Part shown: one piece after another, positions 8,259 to 18,380 of the stretch | Layout of the letters: each line of letters begins with the position of its first letter | Position numbering within the stretch: the first letter of the stretch is position 1 | NCBI RefSeq assembly: GCF_003937915.1 | Contig: NZ_RHUM01000001.1 | Span: 310,001 to 374,000 of the forward strand | Reading direction: 5' to 3' | From: Erwinia sp. 198 | Lineage (GTDB): Bacteria; Pseudomonadota; Gammaproteobacteria; Enterobacterales; Enterobacteriaceae | DNA length: 64,000 bases | Program-made: the position numbers and the translations under genes | The notes under the pieces: generated by a model | What the model saw: the letters and a program-made list of their open reading frames with translations, nothing else | Database searches by the model: none | Told to the model about the DNA's origin: nothing

Positions 8259-8894
8259 TCAGTTAGCCTGTAGCGCGGCGTCTTCCCGCGCCTGACGCAT
8301 AATAGCTTTGGCGATCCATTTGCCAATATCCTGAAGCTGGTCGTTATCGCAGCCCCAGATATCCTTCATCACCAGAAAAATCTCCGAGCCGTAGACCAGC
8401 GACAGGGATTTAATTACCCGCTCGACAATCTCCGGCGGCAGCTCGTCGTTCAGCGGTTCCAGAACATGCTGTAACAGCGCCTTGCGGTTTCCCCTTACCA
8501 GTTTTTCTCTGTCCGGCTTGTTGCTGGATTGCGACTGTGCCCACTGGGTCAGAGAAAGGTGCAGCGCGGCGCGCAGCGTGCCTTCATGCTCCAACATACG
8601 CGGAAAAGCGAACGTCAGCAGCTCGTCAATACGGTCGCTGGCTTCTTCACGAGTCGGGCGCCAGCTTTTAATCGGGCTGAGCGTCTCTGTGACGATGGCG
8701 GAAACCAGCGCGCTCTGCGTTGGAAAGTAGCGATAGGCCGTTGCGCGAGAAAGCTGAGCTTCCTGAGCGACTTCGGTAATGGATGGGAACGCGCCGCTGT
8801 CAAAAAGCCGCATAGCGGTTTCGATCAGTAAACGACGTGTTCTTGCGCGTGTGGCGGTCAGCTTTACAACCCCAGCGGAATCCCTTTGCTCCAC
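8259..8894 (-). CDS. TetR/AcrR-family transcriptional regulator
   Basis: The 211-residue protein has an N-terminal TetR DNA-binding domain (about residues 15-65; ITEVAQEAQLSRATAYRYFPT) and a helical ligand-binding C-terminal part unlike regulators I recognise. The start is GTG with a GAGG ribosome site 5 bases upstream. It is transcribed away from the Tm-1-like operon across a 280-base gap containing a palindrome, the usual arrangement for a repressor of the divergent operon and itself. The inducer is unknown. Confidence 0.85.
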   Translation of the reverse strand: MEQRDSAGVVKLTATRARTRRLLIETAMRLFDSGAFPSITEVAQEAQLSRATAYRYFPTQSALVSAIVTETLSPIKSWRPTREEASDRIDELLTFAFPRMLEHEGTLRAALHLSLTQWAQSQSSNKPDREKLVRGNRKALLQHVLEPLNDELPPEIVERVIKSLSLVYGSEIFLVMKDIWGCDNDQLQDIGKWIAKAIMRQAREDAALQAN

Positions 8895-9046
8895 ATTAAC
8901 CTCATTTTGTTAAATCTGCCTGATATTCAAGCGATTGAAGACGGCAGCGCGTCAAGGGCATTCCCGTTCGCCAGCGTCTGCAGGACAGGTTTTGTTATTA
9001 AGCATAGCCAACATCCTTGTGAGACACTTATTCCATTCAATTGATT

Positions 9047-9060
9047 TATCATTGATGATA
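9047..9060. promoter_or_regulatory. Candidate TetR operator
   Basis: TATCAT-TG-ATGATA is a perfect 6-2-6 palindrome. It sits in the divergent gap within a wider imperfect dyad (9053-9080, outer arms TGATGA and TCATCA). A TetR-type dimer could bind it and control both directions. Inference from position only. Confidence 0.4.
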
Positions 9061-9174
9061 GTGATACTGTTATCTCATCAAATTGAAAGTAAAAAACTCT
9101 CAATCTCTATTTACTGTTTTATTGCTTCTTTATCAAGTCTTTATTCTGTCTGATAACAGGGTGTTGTTACGACT

Positions 9175-10395
9175 ATGACTATTAATCGTGGTTTTGTTTA
9201 CGCCGTCGCAACGGCAGATACTAAAGGAAGGGAACTGTTTTATGTCAGCGACTGCCTGCGTAAGGCCGGCGTTGACGTCGTCACAGTTGACCTGTCAACT
9301 CAATCAGTTAGTACGCCTTCCACCGCTGATTTTCCGCCGCAGCTGGTCGCCGACTTTCATCCGGACGGGCGTGAAGCCGTGTTCTGCGGCGACCGCGGCA
9401 GGGCCATTAACGCGATGGCGCAGGCGTTTAAAATTTTCCTTAGCCAGCGTCAGGATCTGCTTGGGGTTATTGGCCTCGGCGGCTCCGGCGGAACGGCATT
9501 GGTTACGCCAGCGATGCAGGCCTTACCGATCGGCGTGCCGAAGGTGATGGTCTCGACGATGGCTTCCGGCGACGTTTCCGGCTACGTGGGTGCCAGCGAT
9601 ATCAGCATGGTCTATTCGGTCACCGATGTCTCCGGCCTGAACCGTATCTCGCGCCGCGTGCTGGGCAATGCGGCCCATCAAATCGCCGGTGCGGTGCTTT
9701 TTCCTGTAGAGAAAGACAGTAACGACAAGCCCGCGCTGGGCCTGACCATGTTCGGCGTCACCACGCCCTGTATTCAGACGGTCAGCGCCATGCTGGAAGA
9801 GCATTACGACTGCCTGGTGTTTCATGCCACCGGCAGCGGCGGCAAGGCGATGGAAAAGCTGACCGACAGCGGGATGCTGAGCGGGCTGCTGGATTTAACC
9901 ACCACCGAAGTCTGCGATCACCTGTTTGGCGGCGTGCTGGCCTGCGATGAAACGCGCTTTGACGCCGTAGCCAACAGCCGCGTTCCCTGCGTAATTTCCT
10001 GCGGCGCGCTGGATATGGTCAACTTTGGCCATCCTTCCGGCGTGCCGGAGAAATATGCCGGGCGGCTTTTCTATCACCATAACGCGCAGGTTACGCTGAT
10101 GCGCACCACGCCGGAGGAGAACGCGACGATGGCGAGATGGATAGCGGATAAGCTTAATCGTTGCGAAGGCGACATCGTGTTTTTAATCCCGGAAGGCGGG
10201 TTCTCCGCACTGGATGCGCCGGGCCAGGCTTTCTGGTCGCCGGAAGCGCGCGCCGCTTTTATCAGCACGCTGGAGGCGAACGTCAAACAGACCAGCCGCC
10301 GCGTTATTCGTCGCCTGCCGTTTAATATCAACGATCCGCAATTTGCGCTGGCGGCGGTCAGAGAGTTTCGCCAGCTGATCGAAAAGGAGAGCTGA
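9175..10395 (+). CDS. Tm-1-like ATP-binding domain protein (UPF0261)
   Basis: The 406 residues match the UPF0261/Tm-1-like family: TADTKG (13-18), the glycine-rich GLGGSGGT (100-107) and [13 protein letters not shown] (127-139). The same fold forms the N-terminal half of tomato Tm-1, which blocks tobamovirus replication, and it binds ATP. The bacterial function is not established. The stop is followed after 2 bases by the start of a TIM-barrel gene corresponding to the other half of Tm-1, so the two products probably act together. The gene is divergent from a TetR gene. ATG 9175 begins the family N-terminus although its ribosome site is weak. Confidence 0.88.
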   Translation: MTINRGFVYAVATADTKGRELFYVSDCLRKAGVDVVTVDLSTQSVSTPSTADFPPQLVADFHPDGREAVFCGDRGRAINAMAQAFKIFLSQRQDLLGVIGLGGSGGTALVTPAMQALPIGVPKVMVSTMASGDVSGYVGASDISMVYSVTDVSGLNRISRRVLGNAAHQIAGAVLFPVEKDSNDKPALGLTMFGVTTPCIQTVSAMLEEHYDCLVFHATGSGGKAMEKLTDSGMLSGLLDLTTTEVCDHLFGGVLACDETRFDAVANSRVPCVISCGALDMVNFGHPSGVPEKYAGRLFYHHNAQVTLMRTTPEENATMARWIADKLNRCEGDIVFLIPEGGFSALDAPGQAFWSPEARAAFISTLEANVKQTSRRVIRRLPFNINDPQFALAAVREFRQLIEKES

Positions 10396-10397
10396 AC

Positions 10398-11225
10398 ATG
10401 GCTTTTACCCGTCAGGAAATACTGACAAAATTTAACGCAATGATTGCTCGCGGCGAACCGATTATCGGCGGCGGAGCCGGTACAGGGCTTTCCGCGAAAT
10501 GCGAAGAGGCGGGCGGCATTGACCTGATCGTTATTTACAATTCTGGGCGCTATCGTATGGCCGGGCGTGGCTCGCTGGCCGGCCTGTTGGCCTACGGCAA
10601 CGCCAACGAGATTGTGGTGGATATGGCAAAAGAAGTGCTGCCCGTGGTGAAGAACACGCCGGTGCTGGCGGGCGTCAACGGCACCGATCCCTTCTGCCAT
10701 TTTGATAAGTTTCTGGACGATCTCAAGGCGACAGGATTCTCCGGCGTGCAAAATTTCCCCACGGTAGGGCTGATTGATGGCAACTTCCGCGCCAACCTGG
10801 AAGAAACGGGCATGGGCTACGGGCTGGAAGTCGATATGATCCGGCTGGCGGCGCAAAAAGAGATGCTGACCACGCCTTACGTTTTCAGCACGGAAAATGC
10901 TGTAGCGATGACGGAAGCGGGCGCGGATATCATCGTGGCGCATATGGGGCTGACCACCGGCGGCAACATCGGCGCGGAAACCGCGCTGAAGCTGGCCGAC
11001 TGCGTGCCGTTAATCAACGAATGGGCGGCAGCCGCGAAGAAAGTGCGTAAAGAGGTCATTGTACTTTGCCACGGTGGGCCGATTTCCACGCCGGAAGACG
11101 CAGAGTATATCCTCAGCCAGTGTCCACAGTGCGACGGTTTTTACGGCGCCAGCTCCATGGAGCGGTTGCCGACCGAAGTTGCGCTGACGGAAACCACAAA
11201 GCGGTTTAAAAACATCAGCCGCTAA
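10398..11225 (+). CDS. Phosphoenolpyruvate hydrolase-family TIM-barrel protein
   Basis: The 275-residue protein belongs to the PEP mutase-like/PEP hydrolase TIM-barrel family found beside UPF0261 genes. Recognisable stretches are [20 protein letters not shown], the region around [20 protein letters not shown], and [17 protein letters not shown] near the C-terminus. It has no signal or membrane segment. Its ribosome site GGAGAG lies inside the end of the upstream gene, indicating coupling. It equals the C-terminal half of plant Tm-1. PEP hydrolase is a database-style family name; the true substrate is not shown by the sequence. Confidence 0.85.
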   Translation: MAFTRQEILTKFNAMIARGEPIIGGGAGTGLSAKCEEAGGIDLIVIYNSGRYRMAGRGSLAGLLAYGNANEIVVDMAKEVLPVVKNTPVLAGVNGTDPFCHFDKFLDDLKATGFSGVQNFPTVGLIDGNFRANLEETGMGYGLEVDMIRLAAQKEMLTTPYVFSTENAVAMTEAGADIIVAHMGLTTGGNIGAETALKLADCVPLINEWAAAAKKVRKEVIVLCHGGPISTPEDAEYILSQCPQCDGFYGASSMERLPTEVALTETTKRFKNISR

Positions 11226-11230
11226 GCCAG

Positions 11231-11262
11231 AAAGCGGACGGCTCCGAGGATCCGCCCGCTTT
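11231..11262. terminator. Putative terminator after the Tm-1-like operon
   Basis: Arms AAAGCGGACGG and CCGCCCGCTTT pair with one mismatch. A weak T/C-rich tail follows on the plus strand, and mltC converges from the other side. Confidence 0.5.
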
Positions 11263-11343
11263 GCTCTCTTGCGGAACGCAAGCCCGTGCGCTGCTAGCCG
11301 CAGCGCTAACCGCTTTACCCCGCCCGCGCTACCCGCAGCTGTA

Positions 11344-12420
11344 TTAATAGCGGTGGTAGCTCTTCTGCGCGTTGTTCACTTTATAAAGATAGCGACGCGA
11401 CTCGGCAGAAGGGTGGTTGGTGGTCAGCGTTTGATACACCTCCGCAGGCGACAGATCGTTAATCGCGCTGAAGGCTCGATTCTTATCGCTTGAAAAGACT
11501 CTCAGCACGCTGCCCGCGCCGCCGTTATAGGCTGTGATCACCGCATAGCGTCGTGACAGCGGATTCGCGATGCCGGAAAGGTAGCTGTCCTGCAGCAGCG
11601 AAAGATAGGCGGTGCCCGCATCGATATTGTTTTCCGGATCGAGCAGGTAGCTGCGGCTCGGCTTGCCCCATTTTCCTTTCATGCGGAACACGTCCGCGCC
11701 GGCGGTATGCTGCACCACCTGCATCAGGCCCAGCGCGTCGGAATGGCTGACCGCGTAGGGGTTGAAGCTCGATTCAATCTGCATGATCGCCAGGATCAGC
11801 GCCTGATCCACGCCGTATTTCTCCGCCGCCTTGCGCACCATCGGCAGGTATTTATGCGCACGCTTGTCCAGATGGTTGGGCACCATTGGGATAGTAACCG
11901 ACCAGATGATATGCAGACCGGCGTTGCGGCGCTGCAATTTATTCTGGATCAGGTAGTCGGCGAAGCTGGCCGCGCGGCCCTGCCAGCGGATCGCCTGGCC
12001 GGTATTATCCAGTACCTGACCATAGAGCAGCGGCTCCTGACCCAGCTGAATATCGTTGGCGTCGGAGTAGAGATCGACATTGCCCGGATCTTCACCGATC
12101 AACAGCGTGGTAATGATCGCCTGGCGCAGGCTTGCCATCGGATCCGTACCGGCGATGGTTTCAATAGTGATCTTACCGGCGTCAAAGTTAATATGGCTGC
12201 GCGTATAATACTGATCGCTATATTTAACGTAGTCTTTTGGACCGGCGATCAGAACTTCATTAATACCCCAAATATTTTCGATGTTATGGGCAAACTGCCC
12301 CATCAGAATGTCGAATCCGTTGGTGTCCTTGACCCACTCTTCGTGGAAAACCGGCTTTTTATTGCTGGAGCAGGAAATCAGCAGCGGCGCGATAACCAGC
12401 AAGCCTATCAGTTTCTTCAT
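11344..12420 (-). CDS. mltC: Membrane-bound lytic murein transglycosylase C
   Basis: MltC cleaves the glycan strand of peptidoglycan between MurNAc and GlcNAc, leaving 1,6-anhydroMurNAc. It acts from the inner face of the outer membrane. The 358 residues (E. coli 359) start with a lipoprotein signal whose lipobox LISC puts the lipid on Cys17. A DUF3393 domain follows, then the SLT domain with its catalytic glutamate in [12 protein letters not shown] and the GLMQV and AYNGG motifs. It is followed downstream by a gap where E. coli has nupG, absent here. It lies in the usual order mutY-yggX-mltC, all leftward. Confidence 0.97.
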   Translation of the reverse strand: MKKLIGLLVIAPLLISCSSNKKPVFHEEWVKDTNGFDILMGQFAHNIENIWGINEVLIAGPKDYVKYSDQYYTRSHINFDAGKITIETIAGTDPMASLRQAIITTLLIGEDPGNVDLYSDANDIQLGQEPLLYGQVLDNTGQAIRWQGRAASFADYLIQNKLQRRNAGLHIIWSVTIPMVPNHLDKRAHKYLPMVRKAAEKYGVDQALILAIMQIESSFNPYAVSHSDALGLMQVVQHTAGADVFRMKGKWGKPSRSYLLDPENNIDAGTAYLSLLQDSYLSGIANPLSRRYAVITAYNGGAGSVLRVFSSDKNRAFSAINDLSPAEVYQTLTTNHPSAESRRYLYKVNNAQKSYHRY

Positions 12421-12471
12421 TATGTCGTGCTACGCCCAAATTGAGGGGGCCTCTATGGCGAGGCCCAACGT

Positions 12472-12744
12472 TTATTCTGCTGGCGGGGTATAACCTTCGA
12501 TATGGACATCGTGTCCTTCGAACAGAAATTTCACCATCTCCTGCTCAAGCTGTTTGCGATCTTCCGGATTCATCATGCTCAGCTTTTTCTCATTGATCAG
12601 CATGGTTTGCTTGCTCATCCATTGCGACCAGGCTTCTTTGGAAATTTCGTTATAGATACGCTTGCCCAGTTCACCCGGATAGAGCTGAAAATCCTGTCCT
12701 TCAGCGTCACGCTGCAGGAACGTACAAAAAATGGTTCTGCTCAT
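12472..12744 (-). CDS. yggX: Fe(II)-trafficking protein YggX
   Basis: This small (90-residue) cytosolic protein protects iron-sulfur clusters from oxidative damage and may pass on iron. It is nearly identical to the E. coli protein at the start ([11 protein letters not shown]), with the single conserved Cys7. ATG 12744 is chosen; a GTG one codon earlier also exists. The ATG shares one base with the mutY stop (TGATG), so the two are coupled, which makes sense because MutY is itself an iron-sulfur protein. Confidence 0.97.
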   Translation of the reverse strand: MSRTIFCTFLQRDAEGQDFQLYPGELGKRIYNEISKEAWSQWMSKQTMLINEKKLSMMNPEDRKQLEQEMVKFLFEGHDVHIEGYTPPAE

Positions 12745-13820
12745 CACTCTTCCTCTTCTGTTGGAATGCCCATCGGTTGCGGCTGACGCAGCTGTGCCAG
12801 CAAGCGTTCCACCGGGGCAGCCAGTCCCACGGACGGCGGCTGCGCTAAGTTATACCAGAGACCCGCGGCTTCATCCATGACCGCGCCTGCGGCAGACATT
12901 TTCAGCCACATTGGCACAATATCCAGGTGGAAATGGCTGAATGTGTGGCGAAAAGCGATAGTCTGGATCAGCGCGGTATGATCGATACGGCGGCTGTGCA
13001 GCCACTGCCGCAGCTCGTCTTCGCTGGCGAACTGCGGAAAGCAGAACAGCCCGCCCCACAGACCGACCGGCGGTCGCTGCTCCAGCCACACTTTGTCGTC
13101 CCGCTGCATCATCAGCAGATAGCCGGTGCGCTCCGGCAAAACCTGCTTTGGCTTTTTGCCGGGATAAGCGGTCTGGTCGCCCTGTGCACAGGCGATACAG
13201 CCCAGCTTCAGCGGGCAAATTTCACATTTGGGTTTTGAGCGGGTACAGACCATCGCGCCCAAATCCATCATCGCCTGGTTAAACTGGCTGACGCCTTCGG
13301 CAGGTGTGACCTCTTCACTAATCTGCCAAAGGCGCTTTTCCACCTCTTTCCTGCCCGGCCAGCCCTGAACGGCATAGCAGCGGGCCAACACTCGCTTGAC
13401 GTTGCCGTCCAGAATTGGGAAATGCTGACCCAGCGATAAAGAAAGGATCGCGCCCGCCGTCGAGCGGCCGACGCCGGGCAGATCGGCAACCTCTGCAAAG
13501 GTCTCCGGGAATCTCCCGCCGTGTTTTTCCACTACCTGTACCGCCGCCTTATGCAGATTGCGCGCGCGGGCATAGTAGCCAAGCCCGGTCCATAAATGCA
13601 GCACCTCATCCAGCTTTGCGGCAGCCAGATCGGTTACGGTGGGAAAGCGCGCCATAAAGCGCTCAAAGTAAGGGATAACGGTCGCGACCTGCGTCTGTTG
13701 CAGCATCACTTCGGAGAGCCAAACTTTATAGGGGGTTTTTGCCAGTTGCCAGGGCAGGGTTTTGCGGCCAAAGCGTTGATACCAGTCCAGTACCTGCTGT
13801 GAGAACTGCGGCGCTTGCAT
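12744..13820 (-). CDS. mutY: Adenine DNA glycosylase
   Basis: MutY removes adenine mispaired with 8-oxoguanine or guanine. The catalytic Glu37 (SEVMLQQTQ) and Asp138 (LDGNVKRVL) lie in the helix-hairpin-helix domain with [10 protein letters not shown]. The four cluster cysteines 192, 199, 202 and 208 have the C-x6-C-x2-C-x5-C spacing. A NUDIX-like C-terminal domain that reads 8-oxoG includes [12 protein letters not shown]. The 358 residues compare with 350 in E. coli. Two ATG codons are adjacent; the second (13820) matches the family. It is divergent from trmB. Confidence 0.97.
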   Translation of the reverse strand: MQAPQFSQQVLDWYQRFGRKTLPWQLAKTPYKVWLSEVMLQQTQVATVIPYFERFMARFPTVTDLAAAKLDEVLHLWTGLGYYARARNLHKAAVQVVEKHGGRFPETFAEVADLPGVGRSTAGAILSLSLGQHFPILDGNVKRVLARCYAVQGWPGRKEVEKRLWQISEEVTPAEGVSQFNQAMMDLGAMVCTRSKPKCEICPLKLGCIACAQGDQTAYPGKKPKQVLPERTGYLLMMQRDDKVWLEQRPPVGLWGGLFCFPQFASEDELRQWLHSRRIDHTALIQTIAFRHTFSHFHLDIVPMWLKMSAAGAVMDEAAGLWYNLAQPPSVGLAAPVERLLAQLRQPQPMGIPTEEEE

Positions 13821-13975
13821 CATCTTTGCGAGGTTTCCCCGGTAAATTAAAAATCAGGCTGGGATTCCAGCACAGACCCGTTATGCTGTAAACCGGAAGT
13901 TTCCAGGGCTTGCTTAACCGCTGTAACTTTGCATAATGCCCGTTTTTCAGATATTGCAGACCAGCAGGCAGAAAC

Positions 13976-14695
13976 ATGAAGAATGATGTGATTACACCGG
14001 AGTTTGACGAAAACGGCCGCCCGATGCGCCGTATTCGCAGCTTCGTTCGCCGTCAGGGCCGCCTGACCAAAGGCCAGCAGCACGCGCTGGACCATTTCTG
14101 GCCTGTTAAAGGTGTGGAGTATCAGCCGGAACCCGTTGACCTGGCCGCCCTTTTTGGCCGCGAGGCACCGGTAGTGCTGGAGATTGGCTTTGGCATGGGC
14201 GCATCGCTGGTGGCCATGGCCGCCGCGAACCCGCAGCAAAACTTTCTGGGTATTGAAGTCCATTCGCCTGGCGTCGGCGCCTGCCTGAGCGCGGCCGACG
14301 AGGCGGGCGTGGAGAATCTGCGCGTGATGTGTCACGATGCAGTCGACGTGCTGGAGAAAATGATCCCGGATAATTCGCTGCGCATGGTGCAGCTCTTTTT
14401 CCCGGATCCCTGGCATAAAGCGCGCCATAACAAGCGCCGCATCGTTCAGGTGCCTTTTGCCGAGCTGGTTATGCGCAAGCTGAAGCTGGGCGGCGTGTTT
14501 CATATGGCGACCGACTGGGAAGCCTATGCGGAACATATGCTGGAAGTCATGAGCAGCATCGCAGGCTACAAAAACCAGTCGGCAACCAACGATTATGTGC
14601 CGCGTCCCGATTCGCGGCCGTTAACGAAATTCGAACAGCGCGGCCAGCGTCTTGGCCACGGTGTATGGGATTTGATGTTTGAGAGGATTAAATAA
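13976..14695 (+). CDS. trmB: tRNA (guanine-N7)-methyltransferase
   Basis: TrmB methylates G46 in the variable loop of tRNA using S-adenosylmethionine. The 239-residue class I methyltransferase shows the SAM motif [10 protein letters not shown] and the family signature [15 protein letters not shown]. The start ATG is the first in frame and gives the usual length. The stop overlaps the ATG of yggL by one base (TAATG), so yggL is co-translated. It is divergent from mutY across about 155 bases. Confidence 0.97.
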   Translation: MKNDVITPEFDENGRPMRRIRSFVRRQGRLTKGQQHALDHFWPVKGVEYQPEPVDLAALFGREAPVVLEIGFGMGASLVAMAAANPQQNFLGIEVHSPGVGACLSAADEAGVENLRVMCHDAVDVLEKMIPDNSLRMVQLFFPDPWHKARHNKRRIVQVPFAELVMRKLKLGGVFHMATDWEAYAEHMLEVMSSIAGYKNQSATNDYVPRPDSRPLTKFEQRGQRLGHGVWDLMFERIK

Positions 14696-15021
14696 TGGCA
14701 GCTCAACGCAGTCGTCGCTTGCGTAAAAAAATGCATATCGATGAGTTTCAGGAATTAGGCTTTTCTGTCGCTTTCACCTTCCCGGAAGATACCAGCGGCG
14801 ACACCATCGACACTACCCTGGACGCCTTCATTAATGAAGTTATCGATCCCAATGGCCTGGCGTTTGACGGCAGCGGCTTCCTGCAGTGGGAAGGACTGGT
14901 CTGCCTGCAGCAAACCGGCAAGTGCACCGACGAGCATCGCGAGCTGGTGCGTAAATGGCTGGAAGATCGCCAGCTGAATAATATCCAGGTAACCGAACTT
15001 TTCGACGTCTGGTGGGACTAA
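14695..15021 (+). CDS. yggL: YggL family protein (DUF469)
   Basis: The 108-residue protein matches enterobacterial YggL (start [23 protein letters not shown], here written only in part in the family description: RRLRKKMHIDEFQE). It has a basic N-terminus and an acidic remainder ending DVWWD. YggL has been found associated with the 50S ribosomal subunit, and the basic tail fits RNA contact, but its role is not established. It is coupled to trmB and followed by a strong terminator. Confidence 0.93.
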   Translation: MAAQRSRRLRKKMHIDEFQELGFSVAFTFPEDTSGDTIDTTLDAFINEVIDPNGLAFDGSGFLQWEGLVCLQQTGKCTDEHRELVRKWLEDRQLNNIQVTELFDVWWD

Positions 15022-15063
15022 TTATCTGCCTGCCGTAGCATAAGCAGGCAAACCGTCCGTTGA

Positions 15064-15088
15064 GGCCACGCATGCGTGGCCTTTTGTT
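15064..15088 (+). terminator. Terminator of trmB-yggL
   Basis: The 18-base palindrome GGCCACGCATGCGTGGCC is followed by TTTTGTTT, a classic Rho-independent terminator 43 bases after the yggL stop. Confidence 0.93.
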
Positions 15089-15105
15089 TCTCAGGAGAAG
15101 AATAA

Positions 15106-15813
15106 ATGCGTAAAGCGATCGTAGCGGCCGCGCTGTTGCTGGCGGCAGGCCAGGCACAGGCCGACTATCAATGTAGCGTCAATCCTCAGGACGATATCGT
15201 TATTTCTCCGCAGAACGTCAAGGTAGTGGGCGCCAGCGGCAATCTGATCATCACGCCGACCGGCGAGGTACAGCGCAACGGGCAGTCCGCTTCGGTCGAT
15301 AACGCCACGCGTCAGACCGCTATCGACTATCAGGCGGCGCTGCGTCGTGATTTGCCCTGGATCGATCAGGGAGCGCGTCAACGTCTGGAAAAAAGCCGCG
15401 TGGCGCTGGATAACGTGATCGTCAACAAACTGGGCACGGACAGCAGAGTCCGTAGCCGCCTGATAAAGCTGGACGAGCAGCTGAAGCAGCAGATGAACCG
15501 CATTATTGAGCATCGCAGCGACGGGCTGACGTTCCATCATCAGGCTATCGGGCAGGTGCGGCAGGATGGCGAAAAGCTGGTGCAGAGCGCGATGGGCGGC
15601 GTGATCCAGGACAGCCTTAACGAAATGGGCAGCAAGGTAAACGGCGATAACCCGCTTCAGGCAGTAATGGGTAACCTGGGCGGATTGCAGCAGGCCGTGC
15701 AGGCGGAGTGGAGCAATCAGGAGGCGGATTTCCAGAATTTTGGACACGAAGTCTGCAACCGCGTCACTGCGCTGGAAGCGCAGCGTAAGGCGCTGATCGG
15801 CGGGTTGAAATAA
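15106..15813 (+). CDS. yggN: YggN family periplasmic protein (DUF2884)
   Basis: The 235-residue protein has a Sec signal peptide with likely cleavage after AQA (residues 17-19). The mature part contains a predicted helical region (about 85-160, KLDEQLKQQMNRII) and two cysteines (Cys22 and one near the C-terminus, HEVCNRV) that could form a disulfide. It matches E. coli YggN in length and context after yggL. The function is unknown. E. coli has ansB and yggM between yggN and hemW; both are missing here. Confidence 0.92.
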   Translation: MRKAIVAAALLLAAGQAQADYQCSVNPQDDIVISPQNVKVVGASGNLIITPTGEVQRNGQSASVDNATRQTAIDYQAALRRDLPWIDQGARQRLEKSRVALDNVIVNKLGTDSRVRSRLIKLDEQLKQQMNRIIEHRSDGLTFHHQAIGQVRQDGEKLVQSAMGGVIQDSLNEMGSKVNGDNPLQAVMGNLGGLQQAVQAEWSNQEADFQNFGHEVCNRVTALEAQRKALIGGLK

Positions 15814-16014
15814 TCCGGCTGGCTGCTCTTCTGGCGTCTGTACGGGCTATCTGCAGGCTGCAAAGACTGGCTGAACGCCGTTGCCTTTCTCTTTGTCTAA
15901 AGACATCCATCGGCTTTATAGCTGGCAGAGTTGCCATAACGGCAGACGGTGTTAACGGCTCGCGATTAGGCCGGTGTTTCACGCGCCGCGCGGATAGAGG
16001 GTACAGGCAGTTAA

Positions 16015-16043
16015 AGAGGCTCCCCGCTTTTTCCGGCGGGGAG
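16015..16043 (-). terminator. Putative terminator of the yggS-hemW operon
   Basis: The stem CTCCCCGC/GCGGGGAG (16020-16043) is 17 bases beyond the hemW stop. On the minus strand CCTCTTTAA follows, a modest T-rich tail. Confidence 0.55.
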
Positions 16044-16060
16044 TGGGTAAAGCGGGGCGG

Positions 16061-17197
16061 CTATTCAGCCAGGAACAGCTCCAGCAGCGAGTTCAGGAAC
16101 AGCTTGCCTTTCTCCGTCACCTGCCAGCTTTGCGCCGTTTCCGTCAGGTAACCTTTTGCCAGCGCCTCATCAAGCTGAGGACGGATAGCTTCCTCACTAA
16201 GGCCGGTAAAGCGCGCAAACTCTTCACGCGGTGCCGCTTCAAGCAGCCGGAAGCGGTTCATGAAGAACTCAAACGGCTTTTCTGTTTCCGCGACCTCATG
16301 CTGACGGTCCAGGTAATTGCCGTTCATAAAGCCGCGTGGATGGCGGGTTTTGGCGGTGCGGATAATTCGCCCGTCTGCCTGCGTTAGCTTGCCGTGCGCG
16401 CCGCAGCCGATCCCCAGATAGTCACCGAAGCGCCAGTAGTTGAGGTTATGCTCGCAGCGGTAGCCCGGTTTGGCATAGGCGGAAGTCTCGTACTGCTCGT
16501 AACCCGCTGCCGTTAGCAGCTGGTGGCCCTGCTCGAAGATATCCCATAATGCGTCATCGTCCGGCAGCACGGGTGGCCTGGAGGCAAACAGCGTGTTGGG
16601 TTCGATGGTCAGCTGATACCAGGAAAGATGCGGCGGATCCAGCTCGATAGCCTGGCGCAGGTCGTCCAGCGCCTCCGCCAGCGACTGATCGGGCAGGCCA
16701 TGCATCAAATCCAGATTAAAGCTGCGCAGGCCCAGCCCCTGAGCCAGCTTCGCCGCACGCTTCGCTTCTTCCGGGCCGTGAATGCGGCCAAGACGCGTCA
16801 GCTTCTGCTGGCTGAAGCTTTGTACGCCAATCGAGATACGGTTGACACCGGCGCGCTGATAGCCGCTGAAGCGATCGGCCTCGACGGTACCCGGGTTCGC
16901 CTCCATGGTGATTTCCGCCGTTGGCGAGAGCGGCAGCCTTGCCCGTACGCCGTCCATCAGCATCTGCATCGCCTCGCTGCTCAGCAGGCTTGGCGTGCCG
17001 CCGCCAATAAAGATTGTGCCAACCTCGCGGCCAGCCGCCAGCGGAAGATCGGCATCCAGATCGGCCAGTAAATGCCGTACATATTCCTCGTGCGGCACCT
17101 CGCCCTTCAGCGCGTGCGAGTTGAAATCGCAGTAGGGACATTTCTGTACGCACCACGGAATATGAATATAGAGGCTGAGCGGCGGTAGCTTATGCAT
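16061..17197 (-). CDS. hemW: Heme chaperone HemW (radical SAM, CPO-like)
   Basis: HemW binds heme and hands it to respiratory enzymes; it was long misnamed coproporphyrinogen oxidase. The 378 residues equal E. coli. The radical-SAM cluster motif is Cys16-x3-Cys20-x2-Cys23 ([14 protein letters not shown]), followed by [11 protein letters not shown] and a C-terminal HemN-like domain. HemN proper carries one further conserved cysteine after the motif; here that residue is Phe24-side, as in HemW. Its start overlaps the rdgB end by 8 bases. Confidence 0.96.
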   Translation of the reverse strand: MHKLPPLSLYIHIPWCVQKCPYCDFNSHALKGEVPHEEYVRHLLADLDADLPLAAGREVGTIFIGGGTPSLLSSEAMQMLMDGVRARLPLSPTAEITMEANPGTVEADRFSGYQRAGVNRISIGVQSFSQQKLTRLGRIHGPEEAKRAAKLAQGLGLRSFNLDLMHGLPDQSLAEALDDLRQAIELDPPHLSWYQLTIEPNTLFASRPPVLPDDDALWDIFEQGHQLLTAAGYEQYETSAYAKPGYRCEHNLNYWRFGDYLGIGCGAHGKLTQADGRIIRTAKTRHPRGFMNGNYLDRQHEVAETEKPFEFFMNRFRLLEAAPREEFARFTGLSEEAIRPQLDEALAKGYLTETAQSWQVTEKGKLFLNSLLELFLAE

Positions 17198-17783
17198 TGC
17201 GCATCGCTTCCAGCAGCAGAGCCAGCGCTTTACCGCGATGGGAAACCGCGCGCTTCTCTTCTTTGCTCAGCTCTGCGGCGGTTTTGCCCAGCGTCGGCAC
17301 GAAGAACACGGGATCGTAGCCGAAGCCGCCTTCGCCGCTGACGGTACGGGCGATTTCTCCCTGCCAGCAGCCGTGAAACACCAGCGGCGTGGGGTCTTCA
17401 GCATGGCGCAGATAAACCAGTACGCAGTGGAACTGCGCCTGGCGCTGGCCGTCCGCCACGTTTTCCATCGCCTCCAGCAGCTTGTCAATATTCTGCCGAT
17501 CGCTGGCCTCCGCGCCGGCGTAGCGCGCCGAATAGATGCCGGGCGCGCCGCCCAGCGCGTCCACCGCCAGCCCGGAGTCGTCGGCGATAGCCGGCAGGCC
17601 GGTGATAGCCGCAGCGTGACGCGCTTTCAGCAGGGCATTCTCGATAAAGGTCAGGCCGGTCTCTTCGGCCGACTCCACGCCACATTCGGTCTGCGCCACG
17701 ATATCCAGGCCAAAGGCGGCCAGCTTATCGGCCAGTTCACGAACTTTTCCGGCATTGCCGGTGGCGAGCACTACTTTTTGCAT
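17190..17783 (-). CDS. rdgB: dITP/XTP pyrophosphatase
   Basis: RdgB (HAM1 family) hydrolyses dITP, XTP and dXTP to monophosphates, keeping non-canonical purines out of DNA. The 197 residues match E. coli. Motifs include the N-terminal [14 protein letters not shown], the acidic [13 protein letters not shown] and [10 protein letters not shown], and the C-terminal SHRGKAL. E. coli has yggU between yggT and rdgB; here only 30 bases separate them, so yggU has been lost. Confidence 0.97.
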   Translation of the reverse strand: MQKVVLATGNAGKVRELADKLAAFGLDIVAQTECGVESAEETGLTFIENALLKARHAAAITGLPAIADDSGLAVDALGGAPGIYSARYAGAEASDRQNIDKLLEAMENVADGQRQAQFHCVLVYLRHAEDPTPLVFHGCWQGEIARTVSGEGGFGYDPVFFVPTLGKTAAELSKEEKRAVSHRGKALALLLEAMRNA

Positions 17784-17813
17784 ATCAGGTCCAGAAGTTA
17801 ACTACCGTACAAA

Positions 17814-18377
17814 TTAAAGCTGCGCCCAGCCGGGAATAAAGTCCATTCCCAGATAGTTCAGCATATAGAGGATCAGGATCACCGCCATCGCCGAGAAGTC
17901 GATGCCGCCCATCGCCGGAATAAGGCGACGCACGGGCGCCATCAGCGGCTCAGTCAGCTGGATTAGCACGTAATCCACCGGGTTGCGGCCCTGGCTTATC
18001 CAGCTCATCAGCGAGCGAATGATAATCACCCAGAATACCAGCACGCCGGCGGCTTTCACCAGCGACACCAGGCCGAAATAGAGGAAGACCGGATCGAAAA
18101 TAAATACGCTGCTCTGTAGCGTAAACATCACGGTAAACAGCAGCACGCTCAGCACATACGCCAGCAGTAAAGACGCGGTATCCAGCGGCCCGATAGAGGG
18201 AATGACCCGGCGCATCGGGCGGATCACCGGCTGGGTGATCTTAACGATAAACTGCGAGAACGGATTATAAAAATCGCATCTTGCCCACTGCATCCAGATA
18301 CGCAGCAGCAGCACTTTCACGTAAAGATTAATTATCGTTGAGACCAGAAAAGTCAACGTCAGCATGGAGTCCCTCAA
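17814..18377 (-). CDS. yggT: YggT family inner-membrane protein
   Basis: The 187-residue protein contains two copies of the YggT repeat. Each has a membrane helix, a loop with the pattern NPFSQFIVKITQPVIRPMRR or DYVLIQLTEPLMAPVRRLIP, and a second helix. The family is linked by neighbourhood to YggS and cell-division clusters and may affect osmotic tolerance, but its activity is unknown. The spacing to yggS is 3 bases, so it is in the same transcript. Confidence 0.95.
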   Translation of the reverse strand: MRDSMLTLTFLVSTIINLYVKVLLLRIWMQWARCDFYNPFSQFIVKITQPVIRPMRRVIPSIGPLDTASLLLAYVLSVLLFTVMFTLQSSVFIFDPVFLYFGLVSLVKAAGVLVFWVIIIRSLMSWISQGRNPVDYVLIQLTEPLMAPVRRLIPAMGGIDFSAMAVILILYMLNYLGMDFIPGWAQL

Positions 18378-18380
18378 AAG

